DNA from: Stenotrophomonas maltophilia
Lineage (GTDB): Bacteria; Pseudomonadota; Gammaproteobacteria; Xanthomonadales; Xanthomonadaceae
Length of the DNA stretch: 35,462 bases
Reading direction: 5' to 3'
NCBI GenBank assembly: GCA_002364755.1
Contig: DEZI01000007.1
Span: 18,247 to 53,708 of the forward strand
The position numbers and the translations under genes were made by a program. Positions 7,531 through 15,478 of the stretch are shown in pieces (the stretch's first letter is position 1; each line of letters begins with the position of its first letter). The notes beneath the pieces were generated by a model. That model did not search any database, had not been told where the DNA came from, and worked only from the letters and a program-made list of their open reading frames with translations.

Positions 7531-9227
7531 AGCAGCAGCCACAGCAGCAGGGCACCGCCGCCGGCGCCGTAGCACAGCCGGCACGGCAACGTGACCTGCT
7601 GGTCCGGTGAGAACGGGCCGGCGTGGCCGTCGTCGTCGATGTACTGCACGCGCACGTGCAGGGTGCCGCGCCACGGTCGCTTGAAGCTGACCTGCGGCTG
7701 CGCCAGCGTTTCATCCACCAGCGGTGCCTTGAAGTCACCGCGGCGGTCGACCTGCACGCGGTAGCGCTGGCCTTCGCTGCCCGCCTGCCAGCGCAGGGTC
7801 AGTTCGCCATGCGCAGCTTCGGGCGGCTGCAGGGCCGGGTCGACCGGTTCGTCGGTGAGCTGCAGGGGCAGGGCCTGGCCGAACGGGCCCTGGTGGCCCT
7901 GGCCATCGCGCGAGGCGACGCGCCAGAAGTAGTGGCCGGGCGGCAACGGCGTGGCCAGGCGCAGGTCGGTGCCGTTGCTGGCCTGCTGCTGCAGCGGCTG
8001 CAGGAAACGAGGCTCGGTGGCGATCTGCAGCACGCTGCTGCTCGCGCCCGGGGCCTGGGTCCAGCGGAAGCGCGGCCGGTCACTGTTGGCGGTCTGGCCG
8101 TGCAGGGGCGACACGGTCAGCGGCGGTGGCGGCTGGTCGCTGAGCAGGAAATCGGCGCTGGCATCCAGGCCCTCCACGCCCTGTGCATCGACGGCGCGCA
8201 GCAGCAGGCGCAGGGCGCCGGGCGGAAGGTCGTCGATGACCAGCGAGGTGTCGCGGGTGGTGGTCGCGAACAGCAGGATCTCCGGCGTGGCGGCCAGCAC
8301 GACTTCAACCCGGTAGTGGTCGGCAGCGGCCACCGGCTCCCAGGCCAGGCGTGCCGGCAGTGGTGCCAGCACAGTGGCATCGCTGCGCAGCCGCGGCGCG
8401 GGCAGCAGCGCGGAGACGGCGTCGGGTGCGGTATCGGCGCTGGCGCTGCGGCTGGCCTGGCCCGGGCGCACCAGGCGCTGGCCATGCGGGTTGCCGACCT
8501 GCACGCGGCCTTCCAGCACTTCGGTGGCACCGACCTGCGTGCCGTTGCCGGCACTGACGCGGAACACGGTGCCGCGCACGCTGCTGGTGGCGGCAGGGGC
8601 ATCGATGATGTAGCGCGACGCCGGGCCTCGGGCAGGGGTGACGCGGTTGCTGGCCCGGCCCTGCTGCAGGCGCATGCGGGTGTCGACCATGCCGGTGTGG
8701 CCGTAACGGCTCAGCTGGTCCAGGCGCAACCGCGAATGCTCGCGCAGCTGCAGGCGCGATGCATCGGCGAATTCGAGGGTGACGCTGGCATCGGCATCGG
8801 TCTGCACGGTGTCGCCAATATGCAGCAGTTCGCCGGCCAGCAGGGCGCGCGTGGCGCTGCCATTGGCGGCGACCAGTTGCACGGTGCCGCGCACGGCCAG
8901 CACCCGGGCCGGCGCCGGTTCGACCCGCAGCCAGCTGACCGGGAAGCGCAGCAGCCCGCCGGGCGGCAGGCGGTAGGGGTTGTCGATGCGGTTGTGCTGC
9001 TGCAGCTGCTGCCACGGCACGTCCGCCTTCAGGTACAGGCCGCCCAGGTCCCAGAGGGTATCGCCGGGGCGGACCCGGTAGTTCCAGTCCTGTGCGGCGG
9101 CGAGGCCGGGCAGCAGGAACAGGGAGCACAGCAGTGCGGCGAAGCGGCGGGCGAGGAAAGACGACGAACGGCCAACGGTCACGGAGTGCTGTCCCGGCTG
9201 TGCGGGGGCGCAGCTGCAAGACCCCAT
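7527..9227 (-). CDS. Periplasmic LysM-FecR protein with Fn3-like repeats
   Basis: This 566-residue protein has an N-terminal signal region (hydrophobic AALLCSLFLLPGLAAA, cleavage near residue 45). A LysM domain follows (YRVRPGDTLWDLG onward, about 50-95), then a FecR domain (about 105-245, with FADASRLQLREHSRL and APAATSSVRGTVFRV). Three fibronectin-III-like segments come next, marked by LAWEPV, FRWTQA and LRWQAG. The end is a short hydrophobic tail, GAGGGALLLWLLL, that could touch the membrane. LysM suggests peptidoglycan binding. TGAGG lies about 9 nt before the ATG; a later GTG at codon 16 is possible. Its stop overlaps the start of the CHASE2 cyclase, so the two are very likely partners. 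Unlike classical FecR it has no adjacent sigma factor. Confidence 0.9.
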   Translation of the reverse strand: MGSCSCAPAQPGQHSVTVGRSSSFLARRFAALLCSLFLLPGLAAAQDWNYRVRPGDTLWDLGGLYLKADVPWQQLQQHNRIDNPYRLPPGGLLRFPVSWLRVEPAPARVLAVRGTVQLVAANGSATRALLAGELLHIGDTVQTDADASVTLEFADASRLQLREHSRLRLDQLSRYGHTGMVDTRMRLQQGRASNRVTPARGPASRYIIDAPAATSSVRGTVFRVSAGNGTQVGATEVLEGRVQVGNPHGQRLVRPGQASRSASADTAPDAVSALLPAPRLRSDATVLAPLPARLAWEPVAAADHYRVEVVLAATPEILLFATTTRDTSLVIDDLPPGALRLLLRAVDAQGVEGLDASADFLLSDQPPPPLTVSPLHGQTANSDRPRFRWTQAPGASSSVLQIATEPRFLQPLQQQASNGTDLRLATPLPPGHYFWRVASRDGQGHQGPFGQALPLQLTDEPVDPALQPPEAAHGELTLRWQAGSEGQRYRVQVDRRGDFKAPLVDETLAQPQVSFKRPWRGTLHVRVQYIDDDGHAGPFSPDQQVTLPCRLCYGAGGGALLLWLLL

Positions 9228-9311
9228 GGCCCCGACCTCATCCCCCCGAATGGATCGTAGCGGCCAAAAGGACGCTACCGGTCACATTATTGCCCGCCGT
9301 CAGTGCAGGAT

Positions 9312-9340
9312 TTCTGAACGAGACACGTCTCTGTTCAGAA
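9312..9340 (-). other. Strong hairpin spanning the cnoX stop codon
   Basis: TTCTGAAC and GTTCAGAA form an outer 8-bp stem and GAGAC/GTCTC an inner 5-bp stem, with one unpaired base between them and a 2-nt loop. The cnoX TGA (9335-9337) lies in the outer arm. No T-run follows, so it is more likely a 3'-end stabiliser, or a processing or Rho-assisted end, than a classical terminator. CTGTTC-A-GAACAG at 9331-9343 is also a perfect 13-nt palindrome. Confidence 0.5.
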
Positions 9341-10195
9341 CAGCAGCGAGGCCATCTTCCGGCGGTAGCGGCCAACCAGGTCCTCGTCGGTGATGACGTT
9401 GAAGGCATCGATCAGTACCTTGCGCGGCAGGCCGTCGGCGAAGCTGCGGTCGATCCGCAGCATCTCAAGGAACTGTTCCAGCGCGGCTTCGTCGTGGCCG
9501 CCGAGCAGCAGCTGCACGCCACGCAGATGGCGGGCCTGCAGGTCCTTGCCATCGGCGGCGATGCGCGCGTCGAGGGCCTCGGCCGAGGGCGCATCCTTCA
9601 GCGCGGTAGCGAAGGCCAGACGGGCACGGCCGCGCACTGCGCGGTCGTCGGTGGCCAGGTTGGCGGGCAGGGCGTCGATCAGGGTGCCGGCCTCGTCCAC
9701 GCCGCCCACCTGCAGCAGGGCCAGGGCGAGGTCAAGCTTCAGTTCGTCCTTGTCCGGCTCGGCGGCGATCTGCGCACGCAGCACGTCCACCTGCGCCTGC
9801 GGGTCCAGCGGCGCTTCGTCCTCGGCCACGGTGTCGCCGATATCGGCCGGCACGATGCCGTGCTGGGCCAGGAACTCACGCAGCTGGCCTTCGGGGATGG
9901 CACCGGGGAAACCGTCGACCAGCTGGCCGCCCTTGACCAGGAACACGGTCGGCACCGAACGGATCTGGAAGGCGGCGGCGATCTGCTGTTCGGCGTCGAC
10001 ATCGACCTTGGCCAGCTCGAACGCGCCGTTGTACTCGGCCGCCAGCTTTTCCAGCATCGGGCCCAGGGTCTTGCACGGGCCGCACCAGGTGGCCCAGAAG
10101 TCCACCAGCACCGGCGTCTGCAGGGATTTCTGCAGCACCTCGGCCTCGAAGGTCGCGGTGGTGGCGTCGAATACGTGGGTCGTCGTCTCGGTCAT
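9335..10195 (-). CDS. cnoX: CnoX (YbbN) chaperedoxin: thioredoxin domain plus TPR-like tail
   Basis: This 286-residue protein has an N-terminal thioredoxin domain (residues 1-110) with an intact WCGPC motif at 37-41, FELAKVDVDAEQ and the cis-Pro segment IRSVPTVFLV. A helical TPR-like region follows, ending in FNVITDEDLVGRYRRKMASLLF. The length fits E. coli CnoX (284), a holdase that protects clients from oxidative aggregation with GroEL. E. coli CnoX lacks a working CxxC, so this member may also be redox active. I chose ATG 10195 because the thioredoxin domain begins there; an upstream ATG at 10246 would add 17 residues. A GATACT box ends 6 nt before the ATG. The gene diverges from the DUF998 gene. 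Confidence 0.9.
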   Translation of the reverse strand: MTETTTHVFDATTATFEAEVLQKSLQTPVLVDFWATWCGPCKTLGPMLEKLAAEYNGAFELAKVDVDAEQQIAAAFQIRSVPTVFLVKGGQLVDGFPGAIPEGQLREFLAQHGIVPADIGDTVAEDEAPLDPQAQVDVLRAQIAAEPDKDELKLDLALALLQVGGVDEAGTLIDALPANLATDDRAVRGRARLAFATALKDAPSAEALDARIAADGKDLQARHLRGVQLLLGGHDEAALEQFLEMLRIDRSFADGLPRKVLIDAFNVITDEDLVGRYRRKMASLLF

Positions 10196-10201
10196 GGGGG
10201 A

Positions 10202-10207
10202 AGTATC
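10202..10207 (-). promoter_or_regulatory. Candidate -10 box for a leaderless cnoX transcript
   Basis: GATACT on the minus strand is followed by TCCCCC and then the ATG at 10195. No ribosome binding site is seen. The -35 match is weak. Confidence 0.4.
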
Positions 10208-10296
10208 GCCTGGCAACTGGAGAACGATTCTATGGTGTCGATCCATGTAGGTCTCAACCCTTTCCTCACACCGGGCACGGACAAAGGCGTCGTGGC

Positions 10297-10325
10297 TTGG
10301 CGGTTGCCGCGCCTGCCGCGACAAT
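10297..10325 (+). promoter_or_regulatory. Candidate sigma-70 promoter for the DUF998 gene
   Basis: TTGGCG (10297-10302) and GACAAT (10320-10325) are separated by 17 bp. The predicted start is near 10332, giving a leader of about 27 nt that contains ACAGGTGGA before the ATG at 10359. Confidence 0.4.
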
Positions 10326-10358
10326 GCAGGGGTCTTTCATTACAGGTGGATCCGCGCG

Positions 10359-10958
10359 ATGTCCGTGCTCTGGCTTGATCGTTGGTTGGGGCTGCTGGCC
10401 GCCGCGTGCTTCGTGCTGGCAGTCGTCGGTTTCGGCGCGGCGCTGGGCGGCTACTCCCAGGCCGTGCACCCGGTGGCGCTGCTGGGTGCCCACGGCGTGC
10501 CGCACGCGCTGGCCTTCAACGTGCTGGGCCTGGTGCTGCCGGGCGCGCTGGCGGTGGTGGTGGCCGAGCGCCTGCGCCGGCAGCTGCCGGTGGGGGCGGG
10601 CTGGGCACCGCGGGTGGGCAGCCAGATGCTGCTGCTGGCGGGCCTGGCCTTCGCGGCGATGGGCCTGCTGCCGCTGGACCCGGAGGATCTGCACGGCGGC
10701 GCCAGCCAGCTGCACGCCAGCGCGTGGATGGTCTGGGTGCTGGGCTTCGTGGTCGGCGCGCTGATGCTGGGCATCCCGCGCCTGGGCGCTGGGCAGGGGC
10801 GCGCCATGGCAGGGCTGGTCGTGGCCTGCGGCGCGCTGGCGGGCCTGGCTGCCTTCGCCCTGCAGGGCGTGCTGCCGGCGCCGCTGGCGCAGCGGCTGGC
10901 CTTCGCCTGCTGGGCGGCCTGGCTGGCGCTGGCCCTGCCGCTGTCGCGGGCGCGCTGA
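10359..10958 (+). CDS. DUF998 integral membrane protein
   Basis: This 199-residue protein is nearly all hydrophobic, with about six membrane segments. The pattern fits DUF998: a first helix followed by GGYSQAVHPVALLG, a second block with NVLGLVLPGALAVVVAERLRR, LAFAAMGLLPLDPEDLHGGASQLHASAW and four later helices. The Asp/Glu/His-containing PLDPEDLHGG loop and the HASAW histidine are the most conserved-looking polar positions. The family has no established function. AGGTGGA precedes the ATG. It stands alone between divergent cnoX and the leuS block, and ends 105 bp before leuS. Confidence 0.8.
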   Translation: MSVLWLDRWLGLLAAACFVLAVVGFGAALGGYSQAVHPVALLGAHGVPHALAFNVLGLVLPGALAVVVAERLRRQLPVGAGWAPRVGSQMLLLAGLAFAAMGLLPLDPEDLHGGASQLHASAWMVWVLGFVVGALMLGIPRLGAGQGRAMAGLVVACGALAGLAAFALQGVLPAPLAQRLAFACWAAWLALALPLSRAR

Positions 10959-11022
10959 GACGGCGGCCGGGCCACCTTCGCGCGGGGCTTTCCGGCCCGG
11001 GATTGGAGACGTTTGCCGCACT

Positions 11023-11039
11023 GCGGTACGCTGTACCGC
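11023..11039. repeat. Perfect inverted repeat in the leuS leader
   Basis: GCGGTAC and GTACCGC flank a GCT loop, ending 24 bp before the leuS ATG. It could be a leader hairpin or a protein-binding site. I found no T-box-like elements near it. Confidence 0.4.
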
Positions 11040-11063
11040 TTTGCCGCCGCAACCGCGTGTTAC

Positions 11064-13706
11064 ATGACCAGCGCCGAACCCAACGTTTACGACCCGCAGC
11101 AGGTTGAATCCGCCGCCCAGGCCTTCTGGGATGCCACCCGCGCCTTCGAGGTCGACGAGACCTCGGACAAGCCGAAGTACTACTGCCTGTCGATGCTTCC
11201 GTACCCGTCCGGCGCGCTGCACATGGGTCATGTGCGCAACTACACGATCGGCGACGTGATCAGCCGCTACAAGCGCATGACCGGCCACAATGTCCTGCAG
11301 CCGATGGGCTGGGACGCGTTCGGCCTGCCGGCGGAAAACGCCGCGATCAAGAACAAGACCGCGCCGGCGGCGTGGACCTACAAGAACATCGACCACATGC
11401 GCAGCCAGCTGCAGTCGCTGGGCTATGCCATCGACTGGTCGCGCGAGTTCGCCACCTGCCGCCCGGACTATTACGTCCACGAGCAGCGCATGTTCACCCG
11501 CCTGATGCGCAAGGGCCTGGCGTACCGCCGCAACGCGGTGGTGAACTGGGACCCGGTCGACCAGACCGTGCTGGCCAACGAGCAGGTCATCGACGGCCGC
11601 GGCTGGCGCTCCGGCGCCCTGGTCGAGAAGCGCGAGATCCCGCAGTGGTTCCTGCGCATCACCGATTACGCCCAGGAACTGCTGGACGGCCTGGATGAGC
11701 TGGATGGCTGGCCGGAATCGGTCAAGACCATGCAGCGCAACTGGATCGGCCGTTCCGAAGGCCTGGAAATCCAGTTCGACGTGCGCGATGTCGATGGCAG
11801 CGCGCTGGACCCGCTGCGCGTGTTCACCACCCGCCCGGACACGGTGATGGGCGTCACCTTCGTGTCGATCGCCGCCGAGCACCCGCTGGCGCTGCACGCC
11901 GCGAAGAACAACCCGGAACTGTCCGCGATGCTGGCCGACCTGAAGCAGGGCGGCGTGTCCGAAGCCGAACTGGAAACCCAGGAAAAGCGCGGCATGGATA
12001 CCGGCCTGCGCGCCGTGCATCCGGTCACCGGCGAGCAGGTGCCGGTGTGGGTCGCCAACTTCGTGCTGATGGGCTACGGCACCGGTGCGGTGATGGCCGT
12101 TCCCGGCCACGACCAGCGCGACAACGAGGTGGCCAACAAGTACGGCCTGCCGATCGTGCAGGTCATCGCCCTGAAGGATGCGCGCAACGATGATGAGCGC
12201 ACCTGGGATGCCACCCGCTGGCAGGACTGGTACAGCGACAAGAGCCGCCAGACCGAACTGGTCAACTCGGCCGAATTCGACGGCCTGGACTTCCAGGGCG
12301 CCTTCGAAGCACTGGCCGAACGATTCGAGCGCAAGGCCCAGGGCCAGCGCCGCGTCAACTACCGCCTGCGCGACTGGGGCGTGAGCCGCCAGCGTTACTG
12401 GGGCTGCCCGATTCCGGTGATCTACTGCGCCAAGTGCGGCGCGGTGCCAGTGCCGGAAGAACAACTGCCGGTGGTGCTGCCGGAGGACGTGGCCTTCTCG
12501 GGCACCGGTTCGCCGATCAAGACCGACCCGGAATGGCGCAAGACCACCTGCCCGGATTGCGGCGGCGCGGCCGAGCGCGAGACCGACACCTTCGACACCT
12601 TCATGGAGTCGAGCTGGTACTACGCCCGCTACACCTCGCCGGGTGCCCGTGATGCCGTCGACAAGCGCGGCAACTACTGGCTGCCGGTGGACCAGTACAT
12701 CGGCGGCATCGAGCACGCGATCCTGCACCTGATGTATTTCCGCTTCTACCACAAGCTGCTGCGTGACGCGCGGATGGTGGACAGCAACGAACCGGCGCGC
12801 AACCTGCTGTGCCAGGGCATGGTGATCGCCGAGACCTACTACCGCCCGAACCCGGACGGCTCGAAGGACTGGATCAACCCGGCCGACGTGGACGTGCAGC
12901 GTGACGAGCGCGGCCGCATCACCGGCGCCACCCTGATCGCCGACGGCCAGCCGGTGGTGGTCGGTGGCACCGAGAAGATGTCCAAGTCGAAGAACAACGG
13001 CGTGGACCCGCAGGCGATGGTCGGCAAGTACGGCGCCGACACCGTGCGCCTGTTCTCGATGTTCGCCGCGCCGCCGGAACAGTCGCTGGAGTGGAACGAA
13101 GCCGGCGTGGATGGCATGGCCCGCTTCCTGCGCCGCCTGTGGGCCCAGGTGCACAAGCACGCGGCCGACGGCGCCGCCCCGGCGCTGGACGTGGCCGCAC
13201 TGGATGCCAACCAGAAGGCACTGCGCCGCAAGACCCACGAGACCATCGGCAAGGTCGGCGACGACTATGGCCGACGCCACAGCTTCAACACCGCCATTGC
13301 TGCAGTGATGGAACTGATGAACGCACTGGCCAGGTTCGAGGACGCCAGCGAGCAGGGTCGTGCGGTGCGCCAGGAAGCGCTGCAGGCCGTCGTGTTGCTG
13401 CTGAACCCGATCACCCCGCACGCCAGCCACACCCTGTGGCAGGTGCTGGGCCACGGCCAGACGCTGCTGGAAGACCAGCCGTTCCCGCAGGCCGACAGTG
13501 CCGCGCTGGTGCGTGATGCGCTGACCCTGGCCGTGCAGGTCAACGGCAAGCTGCGCGGCACGATCGACGTGGCGGCCGATGCCGCGCGCGAGCAGGTGGA
13601 GGCACTGGCCCTGGCCGAGCCGAACACCGCCAAGTTCATGGAAGGCCTGACGGTGCGCAAGATCATCATCGTCCCCGGCAAGATCGTGAACATCGTCGCT
13701 GCCTGA
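11064..13706 (+). CDS. leuS: Leucyl-tRNA synthetase
   Basis: This 880-residue class I aminoacyl-tRNA synthetase charges tRNA-Leu with leucine (E. coli LeuRS has 860 residues). The Rossmann HIGH motif appears as HMGH (53-56) in SMLPYPSGALHMGHVRNY. The CP1 editing domain carries TTRPDTVMGVTF and the GYGTGAVMAVPGHDQRD segment, whose Asp is used in proofreading. KMSKS is at 638-642. The anticodon-binding helical domain follows, and the end KIIIVPGKIVNIVA is typical. I chose ATG 11064 because homology begins with NVYDPQQVE; an upstream in-frame ATG at 11013 would add 17 atypical residues. No clear ribosome binding site is visible. It opens the block leuS-lptE-holA-nadD-rsfS-rlmH, an order also seen in E. 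coli. Confidence 0.98.
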   Translation: MTSAEPNVYDPQQVESAAQAFWDATRAFEVDETSDKPKYYCLSMLPYPSGALHMGHVRNYTIGDVISRYKRMTGHNVLQPMGWDAFGLPAENAAIKNKTAPAAWTYKNIDHMRSQLQSLGYAIDWSREFATCRPDYYVHEQRMFTRLMRKGLAYRRNAVVNWDPVDQTVLANEQVIDGRGWRSGALVEKREIPQWFLRITDYAQELLDGLDELDGWPESVKTMQRNWIGRSEGLEIQFDVRDVDGSALDPLRVFTTRPDTVMGVTFVSIAAEHPLALHAAKNNPELSAMLADLKQGGVSEAELETQEKRGMDTGLRAVHPVTGEQVPVWVANFVLMGYGTGAVMAVPGHDQRDNEVANKYGLPIVQVIALKDARNDDERTWDATRWQDWYSDKSRQTELVNSAEFDGLDFQGAFEALAERFERKAQGQRRVNYRLRDWGVSRQRYWGCPIPVIYCAKCGAVPVPEEQLPVVLPEDVAFSGTGSPIKTDPEWRKTTCPDCGGAAERETDTFDTFMESSWYYARYTSPGARDAVDKRGNYWLPVDQYIGGIEHAILHLMYFRFYHKLLRDARMVDSNEPARNLLCQGMVIAETYYRPNPDGSKDWINPADVDVQRDERGRITGATLIADGQPVVVGGTEKMSKSKNNGVDPQAMVGKYGADTVRLFSMFAAPPEQSLEWNEAGVDGMARFLRRLWAQVHKHAADGAAPALDVAALDANQKALRRKTHETIGKVGDDYGRRHSFNTAIAAVMELMNALARFEDASEQGRAVRQEALQAVVLLLNPITPHASHTLWQVLGHGQTLLEDQPFPQADSAALVRDALTLAVQVNGKLRGTIDVAADAAREQVEALALAEPNTAKFMEGLTVRKIIIVPGKIVNIVAA

Positions 13707-13715
13707 TGTACCCGG

Positions 13716-13742
13716 CACCGGCCGCCGTCCAGGCGGCCGGTG
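13716..13742 (+). terminator. GC-rich hairpin after leuS
   Basis: CACCGGCCGCC pairs perfectly with GGCGGCCGGTG (11 bp) around a 5-nt loop, starting 9 bp after the leuS stop. It is followed only by CGTTGTC, so a classical T-run is missing. It may reduce rather than block read-through into lptE. Confidence 0.5.
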
Positions 13743-13754
13743 CGTTGTCGCCAC

Positions 13755-13772
13755 GGCCATCGGCCGATGGCC
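13755..13772. repeat. Perfect 18-bp palindrome upstream of lptE
   Basis: GGCCATCGG/CCGATGGCC is a gap-free palindrome 67 bp before the lptE start. Symmetry with no loop suits a dimeric DNA-binding protein better than an RNA hairpin, but no regulator is implied by the sequence itself. Confidence 0.5.
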
Positions 13773-13839
13773 CTGCGTTCACGCGTCCTCGGGCACGCTG
13801 TCTGTTGCCGTGATCGCCCGGCTCCGCCAGACTGTTCCC

Positions 13840-14424
13840 ATGACCCGAATTCTGCTTGCCCTCGTCCTTGCCCTCGGCCTTGCCGGCTGTGGCTTCCACC
13901 TGCGCAACAAGTTGATGCTGCCGACCGACACCGCGCCGGTGAAGGTGGTGTCCACCGCGCCCTACAGCGAGCTGGTCAAGCTGTTGAACCGCAGCCTGCT
14001 GGCATCCGGTGCGAAGCTGGCCGACGAGGACAGCAAGGATCCGGCAGCACAGCTGCAGGTGCTGTCCGAGCGCTGGGGCGACCTGCCCATCGCCATCGAC
14101 GCGCAGGGCCGTGCGCAGGAATACAGCCTGCGCTACGCGGTCATCTTCATCTTCCGCCGCGAGGATGGCAGCGAGCTGGTGCCGCAGCAGGTGATCGAAC
14201 TGTCGCGCGACTACGTGTCGCCGCCGACCGACGCCACCGGTACTACCACCGAACGCGAGATCCTGGCCGACGAACTGCGCCGGGAAATGTCCGCCTCGAT
14301 CATCCGCCGCATCGACAGCGTGGTGCGTGCCGAGCTGGAACGCGGTGGCAGCCTGTCCGCGCCGAAGCCGGCCGTGACCACCGATGGCGAACCGGCGACG
14401 ACGCCGGCGCCGGTCAAGCCCTGA
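13840..14424 (+). CDS. lptE: LPS-assembly lipoprotein LptE
   Basis: This 194-residue outer-membrane lipoprotein plugs the LptD barrel and helps place LPS in the outer leaflet. The N-terminus MTRILLALVLALGLAGCGFH has a clear lipobox (LAGC, Cys at about residue 17), which fixes the start at ATG 13840; a start 10 codons upstream would spoil the signal peptide. GCGFHLRNK is typical of LptE, as are the later QYSLRYAV-like strand and the TEREILADELRREMSASIIRRI helix. The C-terminal tail is Ala/Pro/Thr-rich. The stop lies 13 bp before holA, so the two are cotranscribed, as in E. coli. Confidence 0.93.
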   Translation: MTRILLALVLALGLAGCGFHLRNKLMLPTDTAPVKVVSTAPYSELVKLLNRSLLASGAKLADEDSKDPAAQLQVLSERWGDLPIAIDAQGRAQEYSLRYAVIFIFRREDGSELVPQQVIELSRDYVSPPTDATGTTTEREILADELRREMSASIIRRIDSVVRAELERGGSLSAPKPAVTTDGEPATTPAPVKP

Positions 14425-14437
14425 GCTGCCGCCCACG

Positions 14438-15475
14438 ATGGAACTGCGACCGGAGCAGCTGGCCGGCCAGGGCGGTGACACCGCGCTGGCGCCGGTGTAC
14501 CTGATCGCCGGCCCGGAAACGCTGCGCGTGCTTGAAGCCGCCGATGCGGTGCGCGCACGCGCCCGTGCCAGCGGCGTCGACGAACGCGAGGTGTTCGACG
14601 CCGACGGCCGCGACTTCGACTGGAACCAGCTCGACGCGAGCTTCAACGCGCCCAGCCTGTTCAGTGCGCGACGCCTGGTGGAAGTGCGCCTGCCCAGCGG
14701 CAAGCCGGGCAAGGACGGCGCCGAGGTCATCGGCCGGTTCTGCGCCGACCCGGCGCCGGACGTGGTGCTGCTGATCACCGCCAACGAATGGAGCAAGGCC
14801 CACCAGGGCAAGTGGGCCGAGGCGGTCAACCGCGTCGGCGTGCTGTCGGTGGCCTGGGCGATCAAGCCGCACGAACTGCCGGACTGGATCGAGCGCCGCC
14901 TGCGCAGCAAGGGCCTGCGTGCCGACGGTGCCGCGGTGCAGCGCCTGGCCGAGCGCGTGGAAGGCAACCTGCTGGCCGCCGCGCAGGAAATCGACAAGCT
15001 GGCCCTGCTGGCCGACGGCCAGCCGCTGGACGCAGAGCGCATGGAGTCGCTGGTGGCCGATGCCGCCCGCTACGACGTGTTCCGTCTGGTCGAAGCGACC
15101 TTCTCGGGCCAGCCGCAGGCAGTGCTGCGCATGCTGGCCGGCCTGCGTGGCGAAGGCGAGGCGGTGGCCGCGCTGATGCCGATCGTGATCCGCGAACTGC
15201 TGGCCGGCGCCGGCCTGGCACGGGTGCAGGCCCGTGGCGGCAACCTCGCCGCTGAAATGAAATCGCGCGGCATCTGGGAATCGCGGCAGGCGCCGTACAA
15301 GCGCGCGCTGCAGCGGCATCCGGAAGGCAAGCGCTGGGAACGATTCGTGGCCGAGGCCGGCCTGGTCGACCGCATCGCCAAGGGTCGCGCCGACGGTGAC
15401 GCCTGGCTGGCGCTGGAGCGCCTGCTGGTGGCGGTGTCCGAGGCCCGTGCCGTGCGACTGCTCGCGCGCGCCTGA
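14438..15475 (+). CDS. holA: DNA polymerase III delta subunit
   Basis: This 345-residue protein is the delta subunit of the clamp loader, which opens the beta clamp at replication forks. The beginning, MELRPEQLAGQ then VYLIAGPETLRVLEAADAVR, and the FSARRLVEVRLPSGKPGKDG segment fit HolA, as do LPDWIERRLRSKGL and ERVEGNLLAAAQEIDKLALL in the middle domain. The alpha-helical collar contains RYDVFRLVEATFSG. The first ATG matching the family is 14438; the frame is open upstream to 14384, but those codons encode an Arg/Pro run overlapping lptE. The stop is 3 bp before the nadD ATG, so translation is likely coupled. Confidence 0.95.
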   Translation: MELRPEQLAGQGGDTALAPVYLIAGPETLRVLEAADAVRARARASGVDEREVFDADGRDFDWNQLDASFNAPSLFSARRLVEVRLPSGKPGKDGAEVIGRFCADPAPDVVLLITANEWSKAHQGKWAEAVNRVGVLSVAWAIKPHELPDWIERRLRSKGLRADGAAVQRLAERVEGNLLAAAQEIDKLALLADGQPLDAERMESLVADAARYDVFRLVEATFSGQPQAVLRMLAGLRGEGEAVAALMPIVIRELLAGAGLARVQARGGNLAAEMKSRGIWESRQAPYKRALQRHPEGKRWERFVAEAGLVDRIAKGRADGDAWLALERLLVAVSEARAVRLLARA

Positions 15476-15478
15476 GTG

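Noticed and set aside
7531..7674. N-terminal extension of the CHASE2 cyclase
   Set aside because: These codons encode an Arg/Ala-rich stretch inside the FecR gene. GTG 7530 overlaps the FecR stop and is followed directly by a membrane segment.
9258..9280. GTAGCG...CGCTAC inverted repeat as another SMAG unit
   Set aside because: The inner part does not pair and lacks the GC stem of the other copies.
10959..11063. T-box or leucine attenuator before leuS
   Set aside because: Only a short inverted repeat is present; there is no leader peptide with Leu codons and no T-box sequence or terminator.
10266..13760. A very long open frame on the minus strand opposite leuS
   Set aside because: It mirrors leuS in a GC-rich genome, has a His/Gln/Arg-rich composition and no domain, while leuS has all catalytic motifs. 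The same applies to the long frames opposite the receptor (17458-20352), yhdP (25314-27374), rng/yhdP (22737-25106), holA/nadD (14414-16129) and DUF885 (270-2564).
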